Below are positions 9,176 to 17,868 of a stretch of DNA of 33,827 nt, one piece after another. The notes under the pieces are model-generated. The model worked only from the letters and a program-made list of their open reading frames with translations. It was not told the DNA's origin and did not search any database. Source of the stretch: Mycobacterium simiae (GTDB taxonomy: Bacteria > Actinomycetota > Actinomycetes > Mycobacteriales > Mycobacteriaceae); NCBI RefSeq assembly GCF_008370645.1, contig NZ_VTZN01000039.1, forward strand, positions 1-33,827, given 5' to 3'. The position numbers were made by a program, and so were the translations under genes. Within the stretch, counting starts at the first letter, position 1. Each line of letters starts with the position of its first letter.

Positions 9176-9748
9176 ATGGCGATGAATCTCGTTCACAGGT
9201 TGTGCTGTAAGTCCGATCGCTGGGCGAGGGAAGTCGAGGCCCAGCTGTTGCCGTGGGTGCTCGCCGATGTGGACCTGGGCGATAACACCCTCGAGATCGG
9301 GCCCGGATACGGCGCGTTCCTTCGGGTACTCATAGACAAGACGCCCCAGCTGACCGCGGTCGAGATCGATGGCCCGATGGCGAGGCGGCTGCAGGAACTC
9401 TACGGAGATCGCGCCCGCATTATCAACGGCGACGGCACCGCCACCGGACTGCCGGCTGACGCGTTCAGCTCGGTGTTGTCTTTCACTATGCTGCACCACG
9501 TACCGACCGCGGAGTTGCAGGATCGGCTGTTTGCCGAGGCCTTCCGAATCCTGCGCCCCGGCGGGGTCTTTGCCGGCAGCGACGGCGTTCCGTCAGTGTT
9601 GTTCAGCCTCTTGCATTTCCGGGACACCTGTAACCCAATACCACCGGGGACCTTGCCGGATCGTTTGCTTCGCATAGGTTTTCACGATGTTGACGTTGAA
9701 GTCCGTGACAGCAGGCAACGCTGGCGAGCGGTCAAACCCGCGGCGTAG
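9176..9748 (+). CDS. Class I SAM-dependent methyltransferase
   Basis: A 190-residue small-molecule methyltransferase of the Methyltransf_11 type. Motif I is [14 protein letters not shown], followed by [15 protein letters not shown] (acidic residue contacting the ribose), [10 protein letters not shown] and [15 protein letters not shown]. The ATG at 9176 is chosen; ATG at 9182 is a possible alternative, since typical relatives begin MNLVHR-like. A TACCGT hexamer eight bases upstream may be a -10 for a near-leaderless transcript. The gene opens a block that is absent between dinX and ileS in H37Rv. The next gene begins nine bases after its stop, so the two are probably co-transcribed. The substrate cannot be inferred. 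Confidence 0.85.
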   Translation: MAMNLVHRLCCKSDRWAREVEAQLLPWVLADVDLGDNTLEIGPGYGAFLRVLIDKTPQLTAVEIDGPMARRLQELYGDRARIINGDGTATGLPADAFSSVLSFTMLHHVPTAELQDRLFAEAFRILRPGGVFAGSDGVPSVLFSLLHFRDTCNPIPPGTLPDRLLRIGFHDVDVEVRDSRQRWRAVKPAA

Positions 9749-9757
9749 CGACCCGGC

Positions 9758-10771
9758 ATGTGTCCGCCACCCGGTGACGACTTCTCGGCAGAAATACGTC
9801 GACAGGTCCAGGCGTGGTGTACGCATCCCGCACTGACCGAGCTGGTTGAGATGTTCGGTGGCTCGCTGCCGCGGGAGTTCGACCTGGTGGATCGGCTGGC
9901 GGTGCTCGACGATTTCAGCACCGCTTGGGACTACCGGGGCCAGGCACGGGACCGGGGGGCGGGCCGGGTGCACAGCCAGGATGCAGCCGGCGCGGTCAGG
10001 TGGCTTATCCCCCGTCTGAGCATGCCTGCCCCGCAACTGGAACGGATCACGGTGCTAGCGGGTGAGCTCGGGCTCACCGGAGAATCCGCGCCTCGCGGAA
10101 AGGATTTCGACCACATCCTGGTGATCGGCGGTGGGCGCTACACCAACCTGCTACGGGTCAGCTATGCGCGCGAGATGGCGGCCGGTCGACGTATCGGCCA
10201 CGTGGTGCTCGCAGCGGCGTCCCGACAGCTGCTCGAATCGGAACAGGACGCGGTCAAGGCATGCGCCCCCAGGGCCCGCACCGAATTCGAGCTATTGCTA
10301 GCGGCAGCGGCCCAAGCATTAGGGCTGGACACCGGGGAAGTGGCGGACCAGGTACGTGACCGGGTAGACCAGCCCCAGCGAGACCGGGCGGTGTGGAGTT
10401 TCCCGCCCGCCAGCAATGAGCTCGGCGTGCCGGTCACCCTGCTTGAAACTGCGTCGCCCGATCCCGACAACCGTCGAGCCAATTCCGCCGACACCTACAC
10501 CTTCGCTGCGCGGACGGCGGGAATGCAGCATTCGACGTGCTTGTTGGTGACCGGCCAACCGGTGGTGCCCTACCTGCACTTTGAAGCGCTGCGGACGCTC
10601 GCACTGCCGTTCCACATTCGGGTGGAGTCAGCGGGCTTCGGTGTCGACCGATACAACCGGCTGAGCGAGATCGACCAGCAACATCCGGCCAAGCTCCTGC
10701 AGGAGGTCCGCTCGACGATCCGGTCGGCGCGGGCCCTGATTGAGCAGATCGCCCGCTCGGGCAGCCGCTAG
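9758..10771 (+). CDS. Unrecognised conserved-type protein, 337 aa (possible DUF218/YdcF-like fold)
   Basis: I do not recognise this protein with confidence. It is soluble, with no signal peptide or membrane segments. The middle contains a Rossmann-like strand-loop, FDHILVIGGGRYTNLLR, and the C-terminal half has RRANSADTYTFAARTAG followed by STCLLVTGQPVVPYLHFEALRTLALP split over two strands. That order loosely recalls DUF218/YdcF proteins, where a G-rich first strand is followed by an N-T-x-x-N motif and an LVTS strand; this is inference. It starts nine bases after the methyltransferase stop and is probably in the same transcript. A hairpin just after its stop (10779-10797) may end the unit. 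Codon use looks like its neighbours. No ribosome-binding site is obvious, so the start is uncertain. Confidence 0.75.
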   Translation: MCPPPGDDFSAEIRRQVQAWCTHPALTELVEMFGGSLPREFDLVDRLAVLDDFSTAWDYRGQARDRGAGRVHSQDAAGAVRWLIPRLSMPAPQLERITVLAGELGLTGESAPRGKDFDHILVIGGGRYTNLLRVSYAREMAAGRRIGHVVLAAASRQLLESEQDAVKACAPRARTEFELLLAAAAQALGLDTGEVADQVRDRVDQPQRDRAVWSFPPASNELGVPVTLLETASPDPDNRRANSADTYTFAARTAGMQHSTCLLVTGQPVVPYLHFEALRTLALPFHIRVESAGFGVDRYNRLSEIDQQHPAKLLQEVRSTIRSARALIEQIARSGSR

Positions 10772-10778
10772 GACGTCG

Positions 10779-10797
10779 TTTCCCGGAGCATGGGAAA
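10779..10797. terminator. Small hairpin after the 337-aa gene
   Basis: TTTCCC-N7-GGGAAA lies eight bases after the stop codon. It is a short stem without a T-tract, so a weak candidate for a terminator. Confidence 0.3.
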
Positions 10798-10936
10798 TCA
10801 ACCAGTGCAGGAATGCCATTCTCCTGATCTTCGAGCAATTCCAGCGCGATGGTCGCCGTCCACGCGAGAATCGATCGGCGGCCGTGGTTATCAGGTCCGC
10901 CTAGGAGCAGTTCAGCCCGACCAAGTGGAGACAACG

Positions 10937-13222
10937 GTGGCGCAGGACACGACCGGAACCTTCGATCGAACCAGGCTGCCGTTGCCTGACACACCGGCCG
11001 GCGGAAGCGCCGGCAGAACCATTTCCGAGTCGACGATGCCGAGCATTGCTCCCATCCGCCCACCGCGGGATGCGCCGAATGTGGTCATCGTTCTTCTCGA
11101 CGATGTTGGGTTCGGCGCCACCGCCACATTTGGCGGTCCGGTGCCATCGCCAACCGGCGATGTATTGGCGCAAGAAGGCCTGCGATACAACCGGTTTCAC
11201 ACCACGGCCCTGTGCTCCCCGACTCGGGCCGCACTGTTGACGGGTAGGAACCACCACGCGGTCAATACCGGTAACATCACCGAGTGGGCTACCGGGTACG
11301 ACGGCTACAACAGCATCATCCCAAAGTCTGCCGCCACCATTGCCGAGACGCTACGCCAGAACGGCTACAGCACAGCGGCTTTCGGCAAGTGGCACAACAC
11401 CCCGGTATGGGAAGTGAGTCCAGCGGGACCGTTCGACCGGTGGCCAACCGGAATGGGTTTCGAAGAGTTCTACGGTTTCATGGGTGGTGAAGCACACCAA
11501 TACCACCCCGGCCTCTACCACGGCACGACGCCGATCGAACGGCCGGAAAGCGATGAGCGCTACCACCTCACGACAGATCTCGCGGATCGAATGATCGAGT
11601 GGGTACATCTGCAACAGGCCATCTCACCCGACCGACCATTTTTCGTCTACTGGGCGCCCGGCGCGACCCACTCGCCGCACCACGTGGCCGCCGAGTGGAG
11701 CGAGCCCTTTCGCGGCCGCTTTGACCAGGGCTGGGACAGGTTGCGTGAGGAAATCTATTCGCGGCAGAAACTGCTGGGAGTCATCCCGGCCGAAGCCGCG
11801 TTGACTGCGCGCCACGAATCGATCCCCGCGTGGGACACCCTCTCAGGCGAGCAGCAGCGCATCGCGTCGCGCCTCATGGAGGTCTACGCCGGATTCCTCG
11901 CCCACACCGATCACGAAATCGGCCGGATAGTCACCGCGCTCAAGGATATGAGTGTCTGGGACAACACGCTGTTCGTCTACATCATCGGCGACAACGGCGC
12001 AGCGGCCGCGGGCGGGATCCATGGCGTCTTCAACGAGATGGTGGCATTGAACGGCCTCCAAGAAGACCCCGAAATCGTGCTGTCCAAGATCGACGAGTTC
12101 GGCGGACCACGGGCCAGCAACGAGTATCCGGTCGGCTTCGCCTGGGCGATGTGCACGCCGTTCCAGTTCACCAAGCAGTTCGCCAGTCATTTCGGCGGCA
12201 CCCGCAATCCGATGATCGTGACCTGGCCGCAACGCATCAACCACGGCGGCGGGCTGCGCTCGCAGTTTCACCACGTCATCGATATCGCCCCAACCATCTT
12301 GGAAGCTGCCGGAATCCCCGCGCCAGCTGTTGTCAACGGCGTGCCGCAGCAGCCCTATGACGGCATCAGCCTGGCTTATACCTTCGGCGACGCGGAGGCG
12401 CAGGGGCGTCGTCGCACCCAATATTTCGAAATAAAGGGCATCCGCGGGATCTACCACGACGACTGGATGGCCTGCACCTACCACGGAAAGATCCAGTGGC
12501 GGCCCAGTTCATTACCGGCCTTCTCCGATGACCGCTGGGAACTCTATGACCTGTCACGCGACTACAGTCAAGCCGTCGATCTTTCCCACCAGCACCCTGA
12601 CCGCCTTGCCGAGTTGAAGGAGCTGTTTGACGCTGAAGCTGAGAAAAACAATGTCTTTCCGCTCGACGACCGCGGCCCCGCACGCGCCATCGGCGCGCGG
12701 CCCTCGATTCTCGGAGAGCGAACCTCGATTTCGTTTGGGCAGGGCTGTATCCGCATGCCCGAAGACATCATTCGGAGCACATTCAATCGGTCCTACTCGA
12801 TTACCGCGGTCATCGAAACCCCCGGCGGCGACACGGTCGACGGTGTTTTGCTAGCCGCCGGCGGCTATTTTGCTGGTCTGTCGCTCTACGTGCAGCACGG
12901 GTTGGTCACGTTCACCTACAACTATTTCGGGTCGGCATACACGACCGTCGCAGCCGCAACGCAACTGCCCGCGGGTGAAGCGACCGTGGCGATCGAATTC
13001 GACTATGATGGTGGAGGTTTGGGAAAAGGCGGGCTGGCTCAGCTGCTTGTTAACGGGCGCAAGGTCGGCGAAGCGCGCCTGGAACGGACCGTCCCGCTGG
13101 GATTCAGCGCCGACGAGGGGCTGGACATCGGCCTTGACGGTGGGACCCCGGCCGCGAACACCTACGAGGGGACCTTCCCGTTCAATGGCACCATCACGGA
13201 AGTGACGATCCGGCTTCGTTGA
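10937..13222 (+). CDS. Type I sulfatase, AtsA/AtsB-like arylsulfatase
   Basis: A 761-residue sulfate-ester hydrolase. The sulfatase signature LCSPTRAALLTGRN carries Cys93, the residue converted to formylglycine in Cys-type sulfatases. Metal and sulfate ligands are visible in VLLDDVGFGA, GKWHNTP, ATHSPHH and IIGDNGAAAAGG. The C-terminal part (from about residue 590) resembles the beta-rich extension of M. tuberculosis AtsA. GTG at 10937 is chosen because GTGGAG stands six bases upstream; an in-frame ATG at 10790 would add 49 residues without family resemblance. There is no clear signal peptide, so it is probably cytoplasmic. H37Rv has no sulfatase here, though it encodes paralogues elsewhere. 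The physiological substrate is unknown; activation would need a formylglycine-generating enzyme, not in this window. Confidence 0.9.
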   Translation: MAQDTTGTFDRTRLPLPDTPAGGSAGRTISESTMPSIAPIRPPRDAPNVVIVLLDDVGFGATATFGGPVPSPTGDVLAQEGLRYNRFHTTALCSPTRAALLTGRNHHAVNTGNITEWATGYDGYNSIIPKSAATIAETLRQNGYSTAAFGKWHNTPVWEVSPAGPFDRWPTGMGFEEFYGFMGGEAHQYHPGLYHGTTPIERPESDERYHLTTDLADRMIEWVHLQQAISPDRPFFVYWAPGATHSPHHVAAEWSEPFRGRFDQGWDRLREEIYSRQKLLGVIPAEAALTARHESIPAWDTLSGEQQRIASRLMEVYAGFLAHTDHEIGRIVTALKDMSVWDNTLFVYIIGDNGAAAAGGIHGVFNEMVALNGLQEDPEIVLSKIDEFGGPRASNEYPVGFAWAMCTPFQFTKQFASHFGGTRNPMIVTWPQRINHGGGLRSQFHHVIDIAPTILEAAGIPAPAVVNGVPQQPYDGISLAYTFGDAEAQGRRRTQYFEIKGIRGIYHDDWMACTYHGKIQWRPSSLPAFSDDRWELYDLSRDYSQAVDLSHQHPDRLAELKELFDAEAEKNNVFPLDDRGPARAIGARPSILGERTSISFGQGCIRMPEDIIRSTFNRSYSITAVIETPGGDTVDGVLLAAGGYFAGLSLYVQHGLVTFTYNYFGSAYTTVAAATQLPAGEATVAIEFDYDGGGLGKGGLAQLLVNGRKVGEARLERTVPLGFSADEGLDIGLDGGTPAANTYEGTFPFNGTITEVTIRLR

Positions 13223-13342
13223 GCCGGCAAATCAGTGCGTGGCCTGACTCTATCGTTTGAGAGGCATTCGCCGCTGGGGCCACCCGACGCCGCCCAACCC
13301 CGCACGGTTAACCGGCGGTCTGGTCGCACGGTTATCAGGTAT

Positions 13343-13503
13343 ACCCACACCGACGAGTGGAGCGGCTTGGCCGTCCATATCGGCGCACGCATCGGCGCGC
13401 TGGCCAACGCGACCTGGCGGCCGGCTCCGGCCTAGCCTTCGAACACCTTGGACCACAACAACTTAATGGCCTTCCCGAGCCGATCGAGGTCCACCGGGTG
13501 ACT
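13343..13503 (+). pseudogene. Relic of a class III adenylate/guanylate cyclase domain
   Basis: Two frames together spell the C-terminal part of a nucleotidyl cyclase domain. Frame one (13346-13405) reads HTDEWSGLAVHIGARIGALA, then runs to a stop at 13433. Frame two (from 13408) continues RDLAAGSGLAFEHLGPQQL and NGLPEPIEVHRVT to 13503. In intact mycobacterial cyclases these blocks are joined by about 13-15 residues (a GEVLVSxTV-like stretch), so a deletion plus a frame change has occurred. No upstream catalytic part is present in 13223-13342. The fragment fills most of the gap between the sulfatase and ileS stops. It is non-functional as a cyclase. Confidence 0.8.
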
Positions 13504-13519
13504 TCGGGGGGCGCCGCGT

Positions 13520-16500
13520 TCAGCCAGTCTTGGCGATCGCCACCCGTACTCCATCTCCGATCTCGATACCGTCGGCTGGATCACCGAAATCGAAACTGGT
13601 GGCCAGGATCTCACCAGCGATGAGATTACGGTGGGTGCGCGCCCAGGCCTCCCGCGCGGCAGGCACCGACATCACCACGCTGATGCGGTCGGATACCTCC
13701 AGCCCGGTCGACTTGCGCAGCTCTTGCAATTCGCGGATGCGGTCTTTAGCCCAGCCTTCGGCCTCCAGTTCTGGAGTCACCCTGCCGTCCAACACCACAA
13801 CTCCAGCGCCGCCAGGAAGCGCCGCGGTGGACTCCGGGTCGGCGGCCATCAACCGTGAGCTGTATTCGTCGGGTTGCAACACCGCCGGGCCCGCAGTCAG
13901 GGTACCGTCGGGGTTGACGACGCCTTCGCCGGCCTTGACCGCCTTGATGGCCGCTTGTACATCCTTGCCCAGTCTGGGCCCAGCCACCCGCGCATTGACG
14001 GTCAGCTCGAACCGTCCATAGGCGTCAATCGCGTCGGTCAGCTCGACCTGCTTAACGTTGAGTTCGTCGGCAATCAGGTCCGCAAAGGGCTTAAGCCGGT
14101 GCGGATTTTCCACTGCCACCGTCAGTTTCGGCAGCGGCAGGCGGACTCGCAGCTTCTTGGCCTTACGCAGCGAAGAAGCAGCCGAGCACACTTCGCGCAC
14201 TTGGTCCATGGCGGCTACCAATTCTGCTTCCGCAGGCACCTCAGCGGCCCCCGGCCAATCCGTCAGATGCACGGAGCGCCCACCGGTCACACCGCGCCAG
14301 ATCAGCTCGGTGGTCAACGGAAGCAACGGCGCGGCCAACCTCGCGGTGACCTCCAGCACCGTGTGCAAAGTGTCTATGGCATCGACTTCTTCTTGCCAGA
14401 ACCGCGAACGCGACCTGCGCACATACCAATTCGTCAGCGCCTCGGTGAACTGGCGCACCTGTTCACAGGCACCGGAAATATCACACACGTCCATCGAGGC
14501 ACTGAGGTCGTCACGCAGCACCGTCAACTTGGCCAGAATGTAGCGATCCAGCACGTGCGTCGAATCAGTACGCCAGGCACCGGCTTTCGAAGCATAGAGG
14601 GCAAGGAAGCTGTAGGCGTTCCACAACGGTAGCAAGACCTGCCGCACGCCGTCCCGGATGCCTTGCTCGGTAACGATCAGGTTGCCGCCGCGCAGGATTG
14701 GCGACGCCATCAGGAACCATCGCATGGCGTCGGAGCCGTCCCGGTGAAAAACCTCGGTGACGTCCGGGTAGTTGCGCAGCGACTTGCTCATCTTCTGGCC
14801 ATCGGAGCCCAGCACAATCCCATGGGCCACACAGGTCTTGAACGCTGGTCGGTCGAACAGCGCGGTCGCCAGCACATGCAGGGTGTAGAACCAGCCGCGG
14901 GTCTGGCCGATGTACTCGACGATGAAGTCCCCGGGGTAATGCGCGTCGACCTGCTTGTCAGGGTCGGCGCACGTGACGCCGTCGAACCAGTCGCGGTTCT
15001 CAAACGGGTAGTGCACCTGTGCGTACGGCATGGAGCCCGAGTCGAACCAGACGTCGAGCACGTCGGAGATACGCCGCATGGTGCTTTGGGCGCTGGGGTC
15101 GTCGGGGTTGGGCCGAGTGAGCTCGTCAATGTAGGGCCGGTGCAAATTATCCGGGCGCACCCCGAAGTCGCGCTCCAGCTCTTCCAAGCTGCCGTATACG
15201 TCGATTCTCGGGTGCGCCGGATCATCGGATTTCCACACCGGAATCGGAGTGCCCCAGTAGCGGTTTCGTGAGATGGACCAGTCGCGGGCGCCCTGCAGCC
15301 ATTTACCGAACTGACCGTCCTTGACATGCTCGGGATACCAGGTGATCTCTTGGTTCAGTTCCACCATGCGGTCCCGAAATTGGGTGACCGAAACGAACCA
15401 CGACGACACTGCCCGGTAGATCAGCGGGTTACGGCACCGCCAGCAATGCGGGTATGGGTGGTCATACGTTTCATGACGGAGCAACACCGCGCCGTTCACC
15501 GCCGCCGGACCACGTTGGTTTTTCAGATCCCGGATAATCTGCGCATTGGCGTCAAAAACATGCAGACCCTGGTAATCGGGAACCGTGGCGTCGAATCGAC
15601 CCTTGGCGTCAACCGGGGTGACCGGCACAATGTCGGCCGCCTCGGCGGTAACCATGTCATCCTCGCCGTAGGCAGGCGCCATGTGCACGATGCCGGTGCC
15701 GTCCTCGGTGGTAACGAACTGACCCGGCAACACTTGAAATGCGTTGCGCGAGTCCTTGAAATAGGCAAACGGCGGCAGGTACCGAGTGCCCAGCAAGTCG
15801 GTGCCGCGGTAGGTGCCCAGCACCTCGGGTTGTTCGCCGAGCTCACGGGCGTAGGCGCCCAGCCGGGCCGCGGCCAGAACGAAGCGCCGATCGCCGGCCT
15901 TGACGTGCACGTACGTCACTTCGGGATTGACCGCAACAGCCAGGTTCGACGGCAGCGTCCACGGCGTCGTCGTCCACACCAGCAGGTAGGCGCCGGCCAG
16001 CTCGTCATGAGGTTCGCTACCCACCACTTTGAAACCGACGGTCAGTGCGGGATCCTGGCGGCTTTGGTAGACGTCGTCGTCCATTCGCAGTTCGTGGTTT
16101 GACAGCGGAGTTTCGTCGCGCCAGCAGTAGGGCAACACCCGGTAGCCCTCATACGCCAGGCCCTTGTCCCAAAGTTGTTTGAACGCCCAGATCACCGACT
16201 CCATGTAGGACAGATCGAGCGTCTTGTAGTCGTTGTCGAAGTCGACCCAGCGAGCCTGGCGGGTGACATAGTCCTGCCATTCGTCGGTGTAGCGCAGCAC
16301 CGACGCCCGGCAAGCGTCGTTGAACGCGGCGATTCCCATGGCGTCGATCTGGGATTTGTCGGTGATGCCCAGCTGCCGCTCGACCTCCAGTTCGGCCGGC
16401 AGCCCGTGGGTGTCCCAACCGAAGCGGCGTTCTACCTTATAACCGCGCATGGTGCGATAACGCGGCACGATGTCTTTGACGTAGCCGGTCAGCAGATGTC

Positions 16501-16696
16501 CATAGTGCGGCAGGCCGTTGGCGAACGGGGGCCCATCATAGAACACATACTCCGGCGCGTCGGCGCGGTGGGCGATGCTGGCCCGGAAGGTGTCGTCGCG
16601 AAACCAGTAGTCGAGGACTTCGAGCTCAAGCGCCGGGAAGTCCGGTGCCCCGGCGGCCAGCTTTGGATATGCCGTACGGTCGGCATGATCGGTCAC
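13520..16696 (-). CDS. ileS: Isoleucyl-tRNA synthetase
   Basis: A 1,058-residue class I aminoacyl-tRNA synthetase that charges tRNA-Ile. The ATP-binding motif reads HYGH (64-67, in [15 protein letters not shown]) and KMSKS is at 635-639. The editing domain lies between them ([17 protein letters not shown]). Length and sequence match the long, eukaryote-like IleS type found in M. tuberculosis, known for mupirocin insensitivity. The start is GTG at 16696 ([12 protein letters not shown] follows), with AGGGAG about ten bases upstream; an open frame reaches 16783 but that part overlaps the T-box leader. Translation is probably controlled by that leader through access to the ribosome-binding site. 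Confidence 0.97.
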   Translation of the reverse strand: MTDHADRTAYPKLAAGAPDFPALELEVLDYWFRDDTFRASIAHRADAPEYVFYDGPPFANGLPHYGHLLTGYVKDIVPRYRTMRGYKVERRFGWDTHGLPAELEVERQLGITDKSQIDAMGIAAFNDACRASVLRYTDEWQDYVTRQARWVDFDNDYKTLDLSYMESVIWAFKQLWDKGLAYEGYRVLPYCWRDETPLSNHELRMDDDVYQSRQDPALTVGFKVVGSEPHDELAGAYLLVWTTTPWTLPSNLAVAVNPEVTYVHVKAGDRRFVLAAARLGAYARELGEQPEVLGTYRGTDLLGTRYLPPFAYFKDSRNAFQVLPGQFVTTEDGTGIVHMAPAYGEDDMVTAEAADIVPVTPVDAKGRFDATVPDYQGLHVFDANAQIIRDLKNQRGPAAVNGAVLLRHETYDHPYPHCWRCRNPLIYRAVSSWFVSVTQFRDRMVELNQEITWYPEHVKDGQFGKWLQGARDWSISRNRYWGTPIPVWKSDDPAHPRIDVYGSLEELERDFGVRPDNLHRPYIDELTRPNPDDPSAQSTMRRISDVLDVWFDSGSMPYAQVHYPFENRDWFDGVTCADPDKQVDAHYPGDFIVEYIGQTRGWFYTLHVLATALFDRPAFKTCVAHGIVLGSDGQKMSKSLRNYPDVTEVFHRDGSDAMRWFLMASPILRGGNLIVTEQGIRDGVRQVLLPLWNAYSFLALYASKAGAWRTDSTHVLDRYILAKLTVLRDDLSASMDVCDISGACEQVRQFTEALTNWYVRRSRSRFWQEEVDAIDTLHTVLEVTARLAAPLLPLTTELIWRGVTGGRSVHLTDWPGAAEVPAEAELVAAMDQVREVCSAASSLRKAKKLRVRLPLPKLTVAVENPHRLKPFADLIADELNVKQVELTDAIDAYGRFELTVNARVAGPRLGKDVQAAIKAVKAGEGVVNPDGTLTAGPAVLQPDEYSSRLMAADPESTAALPGGAGVVVLDGRVTPELEAEGWAKDRIRELQELRKSTGLEVSDRISVVMSVPAAREAWARTHRNLIAGEILATSFDFGDPADGIEIGDGVRVAIAKTG

Positions 16697-16902
16697 GCTA
16701 CGTCGTCTCCCTGTGCGCCTGTGGTAGGCCGGGGACGACGACGCGCCGGTAGGCGCACACCGCGGTACCACCCCGCTTGCCACGCTGGTGCGTGACCGCT
16801 CGTTTCAGGCTGTGACGGGCCTACCCGTTCGGTTCTACTGGGCCGGGCTGGCTGTTCTTCCGAAGGCTCCCCGGTGATGGCCGGATCGGCGCCGTTAGGT
16901 TG
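16697..16902 (-). promoter_or_regulatory. T-box riboswitch controlling ileS (AUC specifier)
   Basis: Reading the minus strand, the leader shows an isoleucine specifier ATC at 16878-16876 within GGCCATCACCGGGGAGCC, the conserved AGTAGAACCGAACGGGT segment (about 16837-16821), and the T-box proper GGTGGTACCGCGGTG at 16773-16759, which pairs with the tRNA acceptor end. These match the actinobacterial ileS T-box class, which acts at translation: uncharged tRNA-Ile frees the Shine-Dalgarno. The AGGGAG before the ileS GTG is downstream, as expected for that mechanism, and there is no U-rich terminator. The upstream boundary is approximate. Confidence 0.92.
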
Positions 16903-16908
16903 ATTCTA
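16903..16908 (-). promoter_or_regulatory. Candidate -10 element for ileS
   Basis: TAGAAT on the minus strand would place the transcript start near 16896, just before the T-box leader. No good -35 hexamer is seen at the right distance. Confidence 0.4.
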
Positions 16909-16940
16909 CGAAGCGCCGCAACCGGCGCACGTGGCGGTGC

Positions 16941-16999
16941 GGCTCCAAGGGGTTACCTGCCCGCAGGTCATACCTGCGGGCAGGTAACCCCTTGGAGCC
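16941..16999. repeat. Perfect 28-bp inverted repeat with 3-base loop
   Basis: The left arm (16941-16968) and right arm (16972-16999) are exact reverse complements around a CAT loop. Arms begin GGCTCCAAGGGGTTACC and end CTGCCCGCAGGT. It sits between the Rv1535-like stop (17023) and the ileS promoter, in the right place for a strong terminator of the small gene that insulates ileS. It has no T-tract on either strand. Confidence 0.9.
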
Positions 17000-17022
17000 T
17001 CCGACGCTCAGTATCCATGGGT

Positions 17023-17265
17023 CTACGCCTGGACTTCGAGCACGCCGATGCGCCATAGCACTGCGTACACGTGCCGGAGCGGAATGCTCAACAAACGAGC
17101 GGCCCCATCAACCAGCGGGTCACCACCGGCACCGAACGGCAAGGTGTCAACCCGGCGCGCCGCCTTCGTCGGCGCGGGTGCCTGGATCTGAGTGCCCTCG
17201 CGCACAACGTGCAGCTTGGGAGCGGTGGTTACGGACACTACTTCGTCGTACAGAGCAGCGGTCAT
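17023..17265 (-). CDS. Small protein of unknown function under M-box control (Rv1535-like)
   Basis: An 80-residue protein matching M. tuberculosis Rv1535 in position and general sequence. It has no signal peptide or membrane segment. The C-terminal half, LVDGAARLLSIPLRHVYAVL, looks amphipathic. The start at 17265 is secured by AGGAGG six bases upstream, the best ribosome-binding site in the window. The gene stands alone behind a long leader with an M-box Mg2+ riboswitch, so expression should rise when Mg2+ is scarce. Its molecular function is not known to me; a role in Mg2+ stress is inference from the riboswitch alone. Confidence 0.88.
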   Translation of the reverse strand: MTAALYDEVVSVTTAPKLHVVREGTQIQAPAPTKAARRVDTLPFGAGGDPLVDGAARLLSIPLRHVYAVLWRIGVLEVQA

Positions 17266-17479
17266 GATCGGCCTCCTAGAGAGGAATCAAACAAGCGGAG
17301 ATGGGCTGACTGATCTGACTTGTCCCGTCCCGGTTCCGATCCAGAAAGCTGACCTTGGGTTTGACGACTCAGCCGAGAACGTCGCGCCGCAGACCGGATC
17401 GGGACGACACAGAGCCCGGATATCGGTCCGGACTATCACCGGAACTCATGGGTCCCTCACCTCCTCACGGTCACGACAC

Positions 17480-17495
17480 GTGCGGAAAACCGCAC
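17480..17495. promoter_or_regulatory. Leader hairpin between the M-box and the small gene
   Basis: GTGCGG-aaaa-CCGCAC on the plus strand is a perfect 6-bp stem with a 4-base loop (TTTT loop on the transcribed minus strand). It lies in the roughly 280-base leader downstream of the M-box and could be part of the expression platform; no classical intrinsic terminator is seen there. Confidence 0.4.
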
Positions 17496-17544
17496 ACACT
17501 ACGCGCACCAAGGGAGTACCGGAATGCCGACGACTGTCGAAATC

Positions 17545-17703
17545 CGCACCCCACTCGTCAGAGCTTTGGCACTACACGACGTGTCCGGTATTCCGGAAGC
17601 CACCTGGGCTCAACCCTTAAGCCGGGAGGAGCTGTCCTGACCCGGGGCGTCTTTCGACGTTCGGGGTCAGTGGCCTATGTTCGCGTAGCCGCCTCACCTA
17701 ACG
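17545..17703 (-). promoter_or_regulatory. M-box (ykoK) magnesium riboswitch
   Basis: The minus strand begins CGTTAGGTGAGGC (17703-17691), then CATAGGCCACTGACCC, the CGAAAGACGCC block with pairing GGGTCA, and finally AGTGCCAAAGCTCT followed by ACGAGTGGG. These are the conserved blocks of the M-box in the right order and spacing. In M. tuberculosis an M-box is known upstream of Rv1535, the gene that follows here. The element senses Mg2+ and reduces downstream expression when Mg2+ is plentiful. Confidence 0.93.
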
Positions 17704-17720
17704 AGGTGCTTACCCGACCG

Positions 17721-17749
17721 ATCATGCACGACGCAAAGGGCTGGGTCAA
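17721..17749 (-). promoter_or_regulatory. Promoter of the M-box transcript
   Basis: On the minus strand TTGACC (17749-17744) and CATGAT (17726-17721) are separated by 17 bases. The predicted start, near 17714, lies about 11 bases before the M-box. The rest of 17704-17868 holds no gene. Confidence 0.6.
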
Positions 17750-17868
17750 ACCCTTCCGGCCCCGTGTTGGAATCTTTACGCGTTCGCTATGCGCGCTAAC
17801 AGCCACTCAGCAGGTTCGCGCCTTCTGAGCTGGGATCATGACCGTTTCCACGTGATGCATATTTACCG

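Noticed and set aside
10790..10936. Upstream in-frame ATG for the sulfatase
   Set aside because: The extra 49 residues have no family resemblance, while GTG at 10937 has a good ribosome-binding site. It remains possible.
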